Origin: Micromonospora endolithica
GTDB lineage: Bacteria; Actinomycetota; Actinomycetes; Mycobacteriales; Micromonosporaceae
Assembly (NCBI RefSeq): GCF_003626595.1
Contig: NZ_RBAK01000014.1
Span: forward strand, 104,559 to 168,558
Length of the DNA stretch: 64,000 bases
Reading direction: 5' to 3'
The notes under the pieces: generated by a model
Databases searched by the model: none
What the model was told of the DNA's origin: nothing
Seen by the model: the letters and a program-made list of their open reading frames with translations, nothing else
Part shown: piece after piece, positions 34,987-43,345 of the stretch
How positions within the stretch are numbered: position 1 is the first letter of the stretch
Layout of the letters: each line of letters starts with the position of its first letter
Position numbers and translations under genes: made by a program

Positions 34987-36063
34987 TTACGGCTGATCGG
35001 GCGCGGTGGAGAACAGATCGGGCACCTGCGGGGCATCCGCGCCAAATGTACCATTCGGGGGCGTACGGCCCAGATGGTGCCAGGCCGCCTCGGTGGCCAC
35101 CCGCCCCCGGGGCGTGCGGGCCAGCAGGCCGGCCCGCACCAGGAACGGCTCGCAGACCTCCTCCACCGTGTCCGGCTGCTCCCCCACCGCCACCGCGAGG
35201 GTGGACAGGCCCACCGGACCGCCCCGGAACGAGTCCACCAGGGCGGTCAGCACCGCGCGGTCCAGCCGGTCCAGGCCGAGCGCGTCCACGTCGTACACCG
35301 TCAGGGCCGCCCGGGCGGTCTCCAGGGTGACCACGCCCTCGGCCCGGACCTCGGCGAAGTCCCGCACCCGGCGCAGCAGCCGGTTGGCGATCCGGGGCGT
35401 GCCCCGGGAGCGACCGGCGATCTCCCGCGCCCCGTCGTCGGTGATCGGCACCCCGAGGATGCGGGCCGACCGGTGCAGCAGCACCTCCAGCTCGGCCGGG
35501 ACGTAAAAGTCCAGGTGCGCGACGAAACCGAACCGGTCCCGCATCGGCCCGGTCAGCAGGCCGGAGCGGGTGGTGGCGCCGACCAGCGTGAACGGCTCCA
35601 CGTCCAGCGGGATGGCGGTGGCCCCCGGCCCCTTGCCGACGACCACGTCGACCCGGAAGTCCTCCATCGCGCTGTAGAGCAGCTCCTCCGCCGGCTTGGC
35701 GATCCGGTGGATCTCGTCGATGAACAGCACGTCGCCCTCGGCGAGACCGGTCAGGATCGCGGCCAGGTCACCGGACCGCTCGATCGCCGGACCGCTGGTC
35801 ACCCGGATCCCCGCGCCCAGCTCGGCCGCGACGATGTTGGCCAGACTGGTCTTGCCCAGACCCGGCGGTCCGGACAGCAGGATGTGGTCCGGCGGGGAGC
35901 CACGCCGCATCGCGCCCTGCAACAACAGGTCGAGCTGGTCGCGGACCCGGTCCTGGGCGATGAACTCGGACAGCCGCTTCGGCCGGACGCTGGCCTCCGC
36001 GTCCCGCTCGGCGTCCGCGACGTACGCCGAGACCAGACCGCCGTCCGGTCCGCCCACGCTCAT
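34987..36063 (-). CDS. ruvB: Holliday junction branch-migration helicase RuvB
   Basis: AAA+ hexameric motor of the RuvAB complex. 358 residues with RPKRLSEFIAQDRVRDQL, Walker A GPPGLGKTS (65-73), Walker B LFIDEIHRI, sensor 1 and GATTRSGLLTGPMRDRFG, and a C-terminal winged helix. The ATG overlaps the ruvA stop by 4 bases. Confidence 0.97.
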   Translation of the reverse strand: MSVGGPDGGLVSAYVADAERDAEASVRPKRLSEFIAQDRVRDQLDLLLQGAMRRGSPPDHILLSGPPGLGKTSLANIVAAELGAGIRVTSGPAIERSGDLAAILTGLAEGDVLFIDEIHRIAKPAEELLYSAMEDFRVDVVVGKGPGATAIPLDVEPFTLVGATTRSGLLTGPMRDRFGFVAHLDFYVPAELEVLLHRSARILGVPITDDGAREIAGRSRGTPRIANRLLRRVRDFAEVRAEGVVTLETARAALTVYDVDALGLDRLDRAVLTALVDSFRGGPVGLSTLAVAVGEQPDTVEEVCEPFLVRAGLLARTPRGRVATEAAWHHLGRTPPNGTFGADAPQVPDLFSTAPDQP

Positions 36064-36662
36064 CGGGTCCGGCCGAGCAGTCGGATGGCCTGCTTGAGCA
36101 GCACCGGCACCGGCGGCACCTCGCCGTCGACGGACTCCGCCACGGCGGCCACCGCCTGGTCGGCCTGCCCGGCCGTCCAGCCCAGCCCGACGAGGGCCTG
36201 ACGGACCTGGTCCGGCCAGGCGCCGGTGGTCACCCCGGCCACCCCGTCGGCGCCCACCGGCACCGGGCCGATCCGGTCCCGCAGCTCCAGGACGAGGCGT
36301 TCGGCGCCCTTCTTGCCGATCCCCGGAACCCGGGTCAGCGCCGCGATGTCGGCGTTGGACACGGCCTTGCGGACCGCGTCCGGGGTGTGCACGGCCAGCA
36401 CCGCCTGGGCCAGCCGCGGACCCACCCCGCTGGCCGTCTGCAACAGCTCGAAGAGCTGCTTGGCGTCGTCGTCGGCGAAGCCGTAGAGGGTGAGCGAGTC
36501 CTCCCGGACCACCAGGCTGGTGGCGAGCCGGGCCGGCTGGCCGACCCGTAGGTCGGCCAGCGTGCCCGGGGCGCACTGCACCGCCAGGCCCACCCCGCCG
36601 ACCTCGACCACCGCGTGGTCGGGACCGGTCGCGGTCACCACGCCGCGCACGCTGGCGATCAT
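36060..36662 (-). CDS. ruvA: Holliday junction branch-migration protein RuvA
   Basis: Tetrameric junction-binding subunit. 200 residues: N-terminal OB fold (MIASVRGVVTATGPDHAVVEVGGVG region), tandem helix-hairpin-helix domain (ASGVGPRLAQAVL and VPGIGKKGAERLVLEL) and a C-terminal RuvB-binding domain. Its start overlaps ruvC by 4 bases and its stop overlaps ruvB by 4, so ruvC-ruvA-ruvB form one tightly coupled operon. Confidence 0.97.
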   Translation of the reverse strand: MIASVRGVVTATGPDHAVVEVGGVGLAVQCAPGTLADLRVGQPARLATSLVVREDSLTLYGFADDDAKQLFELLQTASGVGPRLAQAVLAVHTPDAVRKAVSNADIAALTRVPGIGKKGAERLVLELRDRIGPVPVGADGVAGVTTGAWPDQVRQALVGLGWTAGQADQAVAAVAESVDGEVPPVPVLLKQAIRLLGRTR

Positions 36663-37186
36663 CTGACTCCTCCTCGTCGCGCCCGGTCCGCCGCGGCGGC
36701 CATCCTGTTCCGCGTGCCGCCGCGCCACACGTGGCAGATGGCCAGGGCCAGGGCGTCGGCGGCGTCGGCCGGCCGGGGCGGCTCGGCCAACCGGAGCAGC
36801 CGGGTCACCATGCTGGTCATCTGCTTCTTGTCCGCCTGACCGGAACCGGTCACCGCCGCCTTCACCTCGCTCGGCGTGTAGGTCTGCACGGGCAGCCCGG
36901 CGCGGGCCCCGGCGAGCACCGCGATCCCGCTCGCCTGGGCGGTGCCCATCACGGTGCGCACGTTGTGCTGACTGAACACCCGCTCCACGGCCACGCTGTC
37001 CGGCCGGTGCTCGGCGACCAGGTCGGTGAGGGTCCGGTCCAGGTGCAGCAGGCGCACCGGCAACTCGTCGGCGGGATCGGTGTAGACGACGTAGTAGGCG
37101 ACCAGCGTGCACGGTCGACCCGGCACGCCCTCGACCACGCCGACCCCGCACCGGGTCAGCCCCGGGTCGACGCCCAGCACGCGCAC
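36659..37186 (-). CDS. ruvC: Holliday junction resolvase RuvC
   Basis: Endonuclease that cuts Holliday junctions. 175 residues with the catalytic acids D7 (GVDPGL), E68 (VAVERVF) and D141/D144 (DAADALALAICH). GTG 37186 is preceded by GGAGGAGG 4 bases upstream; the longer frame from 37357 is not supported. First gene of ruvC-ruvA-ruvB. Confidence 0.97.
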   Translation of the reverse strand: MRVLGVDPGLTRCGVGVVEGVPGRPCTLVAYYVVYTDPADELPVRLLHLDRTLTDLVAEHRPDSVAVERVFSQHNVRTVMGTAQASGIAVLAGARAGLPVQTYTPSEVKAAVTGSGQADKKQMTSMVTRLLRLAEPPRPADAADALALAICHVWRGGTRNRMAAAADRARRGGVR

Positions 37187-37300
37187 GCCGCCTCCTCCCC
37201 ACCCGTCGGCAGTACGTGTGTTCGACACCCTACCGATGCCGCCGAGCGCCCGTCGCCCGGGACACGCCGGAGCGCCGGTCCGAGGGCCGACGGGGGTGGC

Positions 37301-37363
37301 GGCCACACAGCTCGCCGGTGGAGTATGTGTCGCCACCCCATGTGCGCCCGGCCACACAGCTCG
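37301..37363 (+). repeat. Direct repeat GGCCACACAGCTCG upstream of SDR/PucR operon
   Basis: The same 14-base sequence occurs at 37301-37314 and 37350-37363 (49 bases apart, start to start). The second copy is 14 bases before the dehydrogenase ATG. Such phased direct repeats can be binding sites for an activator; the gene pair encodes its own PucR-type regulator. Confidence 0.5.
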
Positions 37364-37377
37364 TAACTTCTTGCGCC

Positions 37378-38160
37378 ATGACGGCAGAACCCGTGGCGGT
37401 ACCCCACGTCGTACACGTCGACCTCGCAGGTCGTACCGCCCTGGTGACCGGGGGCGGCAGTGGCATCGGTCGGGCGTGTGCCCTGCGGTTGGCCGCCGCC
37501 GGGGCGAAGGTCATCGTGGTGGACCGCAACACCGAGGCCGCGAAGGCGGTGGCGGCCGAGGCCGACGGTCGAGCCGAGGGCGTCGACCTGGCCGATCCGG
37601 CGGCGGTGGACCGGATCGACGCCGCCGTGGACATCGTGGTCAACAACGCCGGCCTGCAACACGTGGCGCCGGTGCAGGACTTCGCCCCGGAGCGGTTCGC
37701 CCACATCCACCGGGTGATGGTCGAGGCGCCGTTCCTGATCATCCGCCGGGCGCTGCCGCACATGTACGCGCAGGGCTGGGGCCGGATCGTCAACATCTCC
37801 TCGGTGCACGGGCTGCGCGCCTCGCCCTACAAGGCGGCCTACGTGTCGGCCAAGCACGCCCTGGAGGGGCTGTCCAAGGTGGTGGCCCTGGAGGGCGCCG
37901 CGCACGGGGTCACCGCCAACTGCATCAACCCCGCGTACGTGCGGACCGCGCTGGTGGAGAGCCAGATCGCCGACCAGGCGAGCACCCACGGCATTCCGGA
38001 GACCGAGGTGGTCGAGAAGATCATGCTGGCCCGGGCCGCGATCAAGCGCCTGATCGAGCCGGAGGAGGTGGCGGAGCTGCTGGCCTACCTCTGCTCACCA
38101 CCGGCGGCGTTCATCACCGGCGCCTCGATCGCCCTCGACGGGGGCTGGACGGCCAACTAG
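37378..38160 (+). CDS. 3-hydroxybutyrate dehydrogenase-like SDR
   Basis: 260 residues of the classical SDR family. TGGGSGIG cofactor loop (24-31), NNAG (89-92), catalytic SS (141-142) and YVSAK (155-159). The region AYVSAKHALEGLSKVVALEG and QIADQASTHGIPE match 3-hydroxybutyrate dehydrogenases, which oxidise (R)-3-hydroxybutyrate to acetoacetate using NAD. It is followed 23 bases later by a GAF/PucR regulator gene, so regulation of ketone-body use is suggested. ATG 37378 begins the conserved sequence. Confidence 0.88.
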   Translation: MTAEPVAVPHVVHVDLAGRTALVTGGGSGIGRACALRLAAAGAKVIVVDRNTEAAKAVAAEADGRAEGVDLADPAAVDRIDAAVDIVVNNAGLQHVAPVQDFAPERFAHIHRVMVEAPFLIIRRALPHMYAQGWGRIVNISSVHGLRASPYKAAYVSAKHALEGLSKVVALEGAAHGVTANCINPAYVRTALVESQIADQASTHGIPETEVVEKIMLARAAIKRLIEPEEVAELLAYLCSPPAAFITGASIALDGGWTAN

Positions 38161-38183
38161 TGGCATCCCGCACAATGTCGGTC

Positions 38184-40094
38184 ATGTCGTCGCCGGTGGA
38201 GTTCCTGGAACTGCTCGCCCGCGAGGCGGCCGCGGTGGAGTTCGAGGGTCCCCTGGTGGCCGCCCGGGCGGCCGGCGTGTCCGCCGACCGGCTGGCCGAA
38301 CTGGAGCAGGCGAAGACGGTGGCGCTGCGGGTGCGCGCGCTGCTCGGGCGCCGCCGCCGCCGGGAGACGGAGCTGTCCGGCCTGTACGACACGGTCAGCG
38401 ACCTGGCCGGGCTGCGCGACGTGGACGACGTGCTGCGGGCGATCGTGCACCGGGCACGCACCCTGCTCTCCGCCGACGTGGCCTACATGACGCTCAACGA
38501 CGCCGACCGCGGCGACACCTACATGCGGGTCACCGACGGATCGGTGTCGGCCCGGTTCCAGCGGCTGCGGCTGCCGATGGGCGCCGGTCTCGGCGGTCTG
38601 GTGGCGCAGTCCGGTGCCCCGTACGTGACCGCGAACTACCCCGAGGACGACCGGTTCCACCACACCGGGGAGATCGACGCCGGAGTCGGCGAGGAGGGTC
38701 TGGTGGCGATCCTCGGGGTGCCGCTGCGGCTGGGCTCCACGTCGATCGGGGTGCTGTACGCGGCGAACCGCTCGGCCCGGCCGTTCGTCCGCGAGGAGGT
38801 GGCCCTGCTGGTCTCCCTCGCCGCGCACGCCGCGGTGGCCATCGACACCGCCCGGCTGCTGGCCGAGACCCGCGCGGCGCTGGAGGAGCTGTCCGCCGCC
38901 AACACCACCATCCGGGCGCACAGCACGTCGGTGGAGCGGGCGGCGGCGGCGCACGACCGGATGACCGCGCTGGTGCTGCGCGGCGGCGGGGTGGAGGACG
39001 TGGCCGCCGCGGTGACCGAGGTGCTCGGCGGGGCGCTGCTGGCGCTGGACGCCGAGGGCCGGCTGCTGGCCCGGGTCGGCGAGATCGACGAGCCGGAGCG
39101 GGTGGACATCGTGGAGGCGGTGGCCGCGTCGCGTACCGAGGGGCGCAGCGTGCGCCGGGGCCACCTCTGGTACGCCGCGGTGGTCGCCGGCGCGGAGAAC
39201 CTGGGTGCGCTGGTGCTGCGACCCGACGACGAGCTGGTCGACGCGGACCAGCGGATCCTGGAGCGGGCGTCGTTCGTGACGGCGCTGCTGCTGCTGTTCC
39301 GGCGTACCGTCGCCGAGGCCGAGGGGCGGGTCCGCGGCGAGCTGCTGGACGACCTGATCGCCCGGCCGCTGCGGGACACCGACGCGCTGCGCAGCCGGGC
39401 CCGCCGCCTCGGGGTGGACCTGGACGCGCCGCACGTGCTGGTGGCGGTCGGCGACGACGCCATCGCCGCGACCGGTTCCGCCCGGCTCCGGGTGCTGTCG
39501 TGGGCCACCACGTACGCCTCCGGCCGGGGTGGCCTGGCCGCGGCCCGCGACGGCCGGGTGGTGCTGATGCTGCCCGGCCGGGACGCCGGTGGCAGCGCCC
39601 GCGCGGTGGCCCGGGACCTGTCCCGGATCACCGGTCGACCGGTCACCGCCGGCGCGAGCGGCCCGTCGTCCGGTCCGGCGGCGCTGGCGGCGACGTTCGT
39701 CGAGGCGGACCGGTGCCTGACCGCGCTGGGCGCGCTGGGCCGCTCCGGTCAGGGGGCGAGCACCGCCGAGTTGGGTTTCGTCGGCCTGCTGCTGGGCGCG
39801 GTGGGCGAGGGCGGGGACGCCGACGTGGCCCGGTTCCTCACCGCGACGGTCGGCCCGGTGGTGGACTACGACGCCCGGCGGGGCACCGCGCTGGTCCGGA
39901 CGCTGGAGGCGTACTTCGGGGTGGGTGGCAGCCTGGCCCGCGCCGCGGAGCAGTTGCACGTGCACGTCAACACGGTCACCCAGCGACTGGAGCGGGTCGG
40001 GCAGCTGCTCGGCGCGGACTGGCAGAAGCCGGAGCGGGCCCTGGAGGTGCAGCTCGCGCTGCGCCTGCACCGCCTGCGCACCCCCGAGGGCTGA
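38184..40094 (+). CDS. GAF-domain PucR/CdaR-type transcriptional regulator
   Basis: 636 residues: N-terminal helices, GAF sensor domain (about 60-220, LSADVAYMTLNDADRGDTYM region), a second sensor-like segment (about 260-370), a CdaR GGDEF-like domain (about 410-520) and the PucR C-terminal HTH_30 (about 575-630, ALVRTLEAYFGVGGSLARAAEQLHVHVNTVTQRLERVGQLLG region). ATG 38184 is chosen; ATG 38175 adds three residues. No clear ribosome-binding site is seen, so it is likely translated by coupling to the dehydrogenase gene. Probably activates that gene. Confidence 0.9.
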   Translation: MSSPVEFLELLAREAAAVEFEGPLVAARAAGVSADRLAELEQAKTVALRVRALLGRRRRRETELSGLYDTVSDLAGLRDVDDVLRAIVHRARTLLSADVAYMTLNDADRGDTYMRVTDGSVSARFQRLRLPMGAGLGGLVAQSGAPYVTANYPEDDRFHHTGEIDAGVGEEGLVAILGVPLRLGSTSIGVLYAANRSARPFVREEVALLVSLAAHAAVAIDTARLLAETRAALEELSAANTTIRAHSTSVERAAAAHDRMTALVLRGGGVEDVAAAVTEVLGGALLALDAEGRLLARVGEIDEPERVDIVEAVAASRTEGRSVRRGHLWYAAVVAGAENLGALVLRPDDELVDADQRILERASFVTALLLLFRRTVAEAEGRVRGELLDDLIARPLRDTDALRSRARRLGVDLDAPHVLVAVGDDAIAATGSARLRVLSWATTYASGRGGLAAARDGRVVLMLPGRDAGGSARAVARDLSRITGRPVTAGASGPSSGPAALAATFVEADRCLTALGALGRSGQGASTAELGFVGLLLGAVGEGGDADVARFLTATVGPVVDYDARRGTALVRTLEAYFGVGGSLARAAEQLHVHVNTVTQRLERVGQLLGADWQKPERALEVQLALRLHRLRTPEG

Positions 40095-40101
40095 GTCCGC
40101 C

Positions 40102-40122
40102 GGCCCGAGCGCCGGGCCGGTC
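40102..40122. terminator. Short hairpin between convergent genes
   Basis: Arms CCGGCCC/GGGCCGG with a 7-base loop, just after the PucR regulator stop and facing the TetR gene end. Confidence 0.4.
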
Positions 40123-40145
40123 AGCCGCGGGGGCGGCCGGGCCGC

Positions 40146-40757
40146 TCAGTCGCGGGGGCGCAGCCCGGCCAGGATCGTGTCGACGACCCGCTCCGGCATG
40201 GTCGCCTCGTCGAGGTCCGGGTGCCAGCGCAGCATCCGCTGCACCAGCATCGGCCCGGTCAGCATCGCCATGGTCAGCTCGACGTCGAGGTCGGCGCGCA
40301 GCTCGCCGGCGCGCACGCCGCGCTGGAGCACCTCGCGCATCATCTGCCGGCGCGGCTCGATGATGCCCTGGTAGAGCTCGTACTGGTCGGGACTCCGGTT
40401 GACCTCCGGCACCAGGCAGGGCATGATCCGCGCCGCCCGGGGGTCGACGTGGTGGCCGATCGCGCCGACCAGCAGCACCAGGTCGTCGCGGACCGAGCGG
40501 CCGGCCGGCTCCGGCGGGGTGCCCTTGAGCGTACGCAGCGCGTCGCGCAGCAACGCGACCTTGTTCGGCCAGCGGCGGTAGATGGTGGCCTTGCCCACCC
40601 CCGCCCGGGCGGCGATGGCCTCGATGGTGATCGTCTCCACCGTGCTGCCCTCGGCGAGCAGGTCCAGGGTGGCGTCGACGATCGCCTCGTCGGCGCGGAC
40701 GCTCCGCGGTCGGCCGGGCGACCGCGGAGCGTCGGCGGTGGAAGTCATGTCGGACAT
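40146..40757 (-). CDS. TetR-family transcriptional regulator
   Basis: 203 residues. N-terminal HTH (about 22-72) with ITIEAIAARAGVGKATIYRRWPNKVALL, the family signature; the C-terminal domain (PEVNRSPDQYELYQ...) is of the TetR_C_11 kind. ATG 40757 or 40748 is possible. It lies 11 bases after the DHA2 transporter stop, so both are in one operon, and it probably represses that operon. Confidence 0.92.
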   Translation of the reverse strand: MSDMTSTADAPRSPGRPRSVRADEAIVDATLDLLAEGSTVETITIEAIAARAGVGKATIYRRWPNKVALLRDALRTLKGTPPEPAGRSVRDDLVLLVGAIGHHVDPRAARIMPCLVPEVNRSPDQYELYQGIIEPRRQMMREVLQRGVRAGELRADLDVELTMAMLTGPMLVQRMLRWHPDLDEATMPERVVDTILAGLRPRD

Positions 40758-40768
40758 TGTCGCCGAAC

Positions 40769-42334
40769 CTAGGCGGTCCCGGCCAACTCCGGCTCGGCGG
40801 CCGGCGCGACCGCCGCCGGGGTCGGCGTCCGTCCGGGCATCCAGCGCAGCACCACCAGGATGCCCAGCCCGGCGACCACCGCCGCGACGACCGCCGCCGT
40901 GTGCATCGCCGAGACGAACGCGTCGTTGGCCACCGCGATCAGCTGCGGGCCCGCCGGGCCGAGCTGCCCGGCGGCGGCGTACGCCCCGGACACCGACTCC
41001 CCCGCCGCCTCCCGCGCCCCGGCGGGCAGGTCGCGCAGGGCCGGACCGACGTCGGCCCGGTAGCTCGCGGCGAGCACCGAACCGAGCACCGCCACGCCGA
41101 GCGCGCCGGCCACCTGCCGGACGGTGTTGCTGACCGCCGAGCCGACCCCGGCCTTCTCCCGGGGCACCGCCGACATGATCGACTCCATGGCCGGCGGCAT
41201 GATGTTCGCCATCCCGACGCCCTGCACGAAGAAGGCCACCAGGACCACCCAGATCGCGGTGCGCTCGTCGACCACGGCGAACACGGCCAGTGCCGCCGTG
41301 GTCAGCGCCAGGCCGACCGCCGAGACGGCCTTGCCGCCGTACCGCTGCACCATCGCGGCGCTGCGCGGCGCGAACGCGAGCTGCGCCACCGCGAACGGCA
41401 GGAACAGCAGGCCGGTCTCCAGCGGGCTGTAACCACGGACCAGTTGCAGATAGAACGAGCTGAAGAACATCACGCCCATGGCGGCGAAGAAGACCAGCCC
41501 GATCATCGCCACCGGCGCGGCGAAGCGGGGCACCCGGAACAGCCGTACGTCCAGCGACGGGTGGTCGCTGCGCCGCTCGTGCACGACGAACCAGGCCAGC
41601 ACCGCCACGCCGCCGACGATCGCCGCCCACACCACCGGCCGGCCGAAGCCGTGCTCACCGCCGTCGATGATGCCGTACGACAGGGCGACCAGGCCGACCA
41701 CGGACAGCACCACCCCCGGCACGTCGACGCGGCCCGGCTGCGGGTCCCGCGACTCGGGCACCAGCAGGGTCACCAGCACCAGACCGGCCAGCACCACCGG
41801 CACGTTGATCAGGAAGACCGAACCCCACCAGAAGGTCTCCAGCAGCGCCCCGCCCAGCACCGGGCCGATCGCCACGGCGAGGCCGACCGCACCGGCCCAC
41901 ACGCCGATGGCCCGGCCCCGTTCCCGGGGGTCGAACACGTTGGAGATGATCGAGAGGGTGACCGGCATGATCGCCGCACCTCCCACACCCATCAGCGCGC
42001 GGGCCGCGATGAGCTGCGCCGGGCTCTGCGCGTACGCCGACAGCAGCGACGCCAGCCCGAACAGTGCCAGACCGATCAGCAGGAAGCGCTTGCGCCCGGC
42101 CCGGTCACCGAGAACGCCGAAGGTGAACAGCAGCCCGGCGAAGACCAGCGTGTAGGAGTTGATCGACCACTCCAGTTCGCCCTGGGTGGCGCCGAGCCCG
42201 TGCACCGGGTCGGCGAGCGTCCGCAGGGCGACGTTGAGGATCGTGTTGTCCAGGACGACCACGAGGAGGCTGATCACCAGCACGCCCAGGATCGCCCACC
42301 TCCTCGGGTGCCCGGTGTTCTCGTGCGGTTGCAT
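40769..42334 (-). CDS. DHA2-family (14-helix) multidrug MFS transporter
   Basis: 521 residues with 14 hydrophobic segments. Motifs: LDNTILNVALRTL in helix 1, GDRAGRKRFLLIG after helix 2, and motif C in helix 5 (GPVLGGALLETF). Typical EmrB/QacA drug-proton antiporter. Transcribed with the TetR gene downstream; operator-like inverted repeats lie upstream. Substrates are unpredictable. Confidence 0.93.
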   Translation of the reverse strand: MQPHENTGHPRRWAILGVLVISLLVVVLDNTILNVALRTLADPVHGLGATQGELEWSINSYTLVFAGLLFTFGVLGDRAGRKRFLLIGLALFGLASLLSAYAQSPAQLIAARALMGVGGAAIMPVTLSIISNVFDPRERGRAIGVWAGAVGLAVAIGPVLGGALLETFWWGSVFLINVPVVLAGLVLVTLLVPESRDPQPGRVDVPGVVLSVVGLVALSYGIIDGGEHGFGRPVVWAAIVGGVAVLAWFVVHERRSDHPSLDVRLFRVPRFAAPVAMIGLVFFAAMGVMFFSSFYLQLVRGYSPLETGLLFLPFAVAQLAFAPRSAAMVQRYGGKAVSAVGLALTTAALAVFAVVDERTAIWVVLVAFFVQGVGMANIMPPAMESIMSAVPREKAGVGSAVSNTVRQVAGALGVAVLGSVLAASYRADVGPALRDLPAGAREAAGESVSGAYAAAGQLGPAGPQLIAVANDAFVSAMHTAAVVAAVVAGLGILVVLRWMPGRTPTPAAVAPAAEPELAGTA

Positions 42335-42346
42335 GGTCGCCCCCCG

Positions 42347-42429
42347 AGGCTCGCATTCCGAAACGTCTCAGACTCGTAATCAGTGCGAGCCTAGGCGGTC
42401 CAATAACGATACGGAACAGGTCCGTATCG
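42347..42429. promoter_or_regulatory. Operator region of the DHA2-TetR operon
   Basis: Two inverted repeats upstream of the DHA2 ATG: CGATACGGA/TCCGTATCG (42407-42429, 5-base spacer) and AGGCTCGCA/TGCGAGCCT (42347-42355 and 42384-42392, 28-base spacer). The first has the form of a TetR operator. On the minus strand, TTGGAC with downstream ATTACG 17 bases away could be a weak promoter between them. Confidence 0.6.
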
Positions 42430-42477
42430 GATGTGACCGCCGCCACACCCCGCTCGCCCCGGACGGGCCTACAACCC

Positions 42478-42541
42478 GCGCAACTTCGGGGATGTTGCTG
42501 CCTCCGACGCTCCCGACACAGCACTTTCCCCGAAGTTGCGC
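42478..42541. repeat. GCGCAACTTCGGGG inverted repeat
   Basis: Perfect 14-base arms (42478-42491 and 42528-42541) with a 36-base spacer, in the gap between the DHA2 transporter and the cobalamin-sensor-like gene. The arms resemble a dispersed palindromic element rather than a terminator; it sits 98 bases past the nearest gene end. Confidence 0.6.
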
Positions 42542-42638
42542 CGATCTTTGAGGGCGGTGCGCGGCGTGGGGGCGGGCCGTGAGGAGCGGGCAGCGGGCGG
42601 GTGGGCGGTGGGCAGCGGAACGACCGACGAGGGCGCGG

Positions 42639-43295
42639 TCAGGGGCGGGGTGGGGACAGGCAGGTGGTGACGGCCACCGGGAGGGTGGCCAGGCGGGCGG
42701 CCGGGGCGGCGAGGGGCTCGATCCAGCCGGGCCCGGCGCCGTACACCCGGACCGACGGAAAGTCCCGGGCGAACCGCACCAGGCGGTACGCGCGACCGGT
42801 GACCGGCGTCTGCGCCCAGACCACGACGGTGTGCGGACGGGCCCGGCGGGCGGCGCTGGCCAGCGCGGGCCACGGCAGGGCGGGGCCGAGCAGCAGGCTG
42901 CCCCGGGCGCGTTCGCGCAGCGCGGCGGCGAGGGCGTGCAGCCCGAGGCAGTGCGTCTCCTGCTCGGCGCCGGCGAGCAGGACGCCGTCGGTGGGCAGCG
43001 GCCGGACCGGTTGGCGCAGGTGCACGTCGAGGCCGACGCGTACGCCCTCGGAGAACGCCCGTTCGACGGCGATCTCGGTGGCGGTGTGGCCGGGCAGGGC
43101 GGCGAGCATCGGGGCGCACACGCGTTCCCACAGTGCCGGCACGCCCCACTGGTCGGCGAACTCGGTGACCAGCGCGGCGATCCGGTTGCCGTCCAGGTCC
43201 TCCGCGGCGAGCGAGAGGCGCTTGCGCACGATCTCGACGACCTCGGCCGGAACCCCTTCTGTCAACACCAGACGTACCCCCGGGTAGACGGTCAC
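42639..43295 (-). CDS. Cobalamin-sensor-like protein without DNA-binding domain
   Basis: 218 residues. The sequence aligns by eye with the C-terminal sensor half of actinobacterial MerR-type regulators that use a B12-binding-like fold: a helical bundle (RKRLSLAAEDLDGNRIAAL; EFADQWGVPALWERVCAPML) then VLLAGAEQETHCLGLHALAAALRE and PHTVVVWAQTPV. No MerR HTH precedes it. The gene starts about 50 bases past livM on the same strand. Start uncertain: GTG 43295 lies at the loop of a hairpin; GTG 43268 is an alternative. Role unknown; possibly a partner or modulator of another regulator. Confidence 0.8.
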   Translation of the reverse strand: MTVYPGVRLVLTEGVPAEVVEIVRKRLSLAAEDLDGNRIAALVTEFADQWGVPALWERVCAPMLAALPGHTATEIAVERAFSEGVRVGLDVHLRQPVRPLPTDGVLLAGAEQETHCLGLHALAAALRERARGSLLLGPALPWPALASAARRARPHTVVVWAQTPVTGRAYRLVRFARDFPSVRVYGAGPGWIEPLAAPAARLATLPVAVTTCLSPPRP

Positions 43296-43306
43296 TACCC
43301 GGGGGT
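43276..43306 (-). promoter_or_regulatory. Hairpin at the start codon of the sensor-like gene
   Basis: Perfect 12-base arms (ACCCCCGGGTAG and complement) with a 7-base loop. On the minus strand the GTG start spans the last arm base and first two loop bases. It could hide or display the start, or end the liv transcript. Confidence 0.6.
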
Positions 43307-43345
43307 TCGCTGGGGGGACGGGCTACGGATGCGCCCCGGTGGGGA

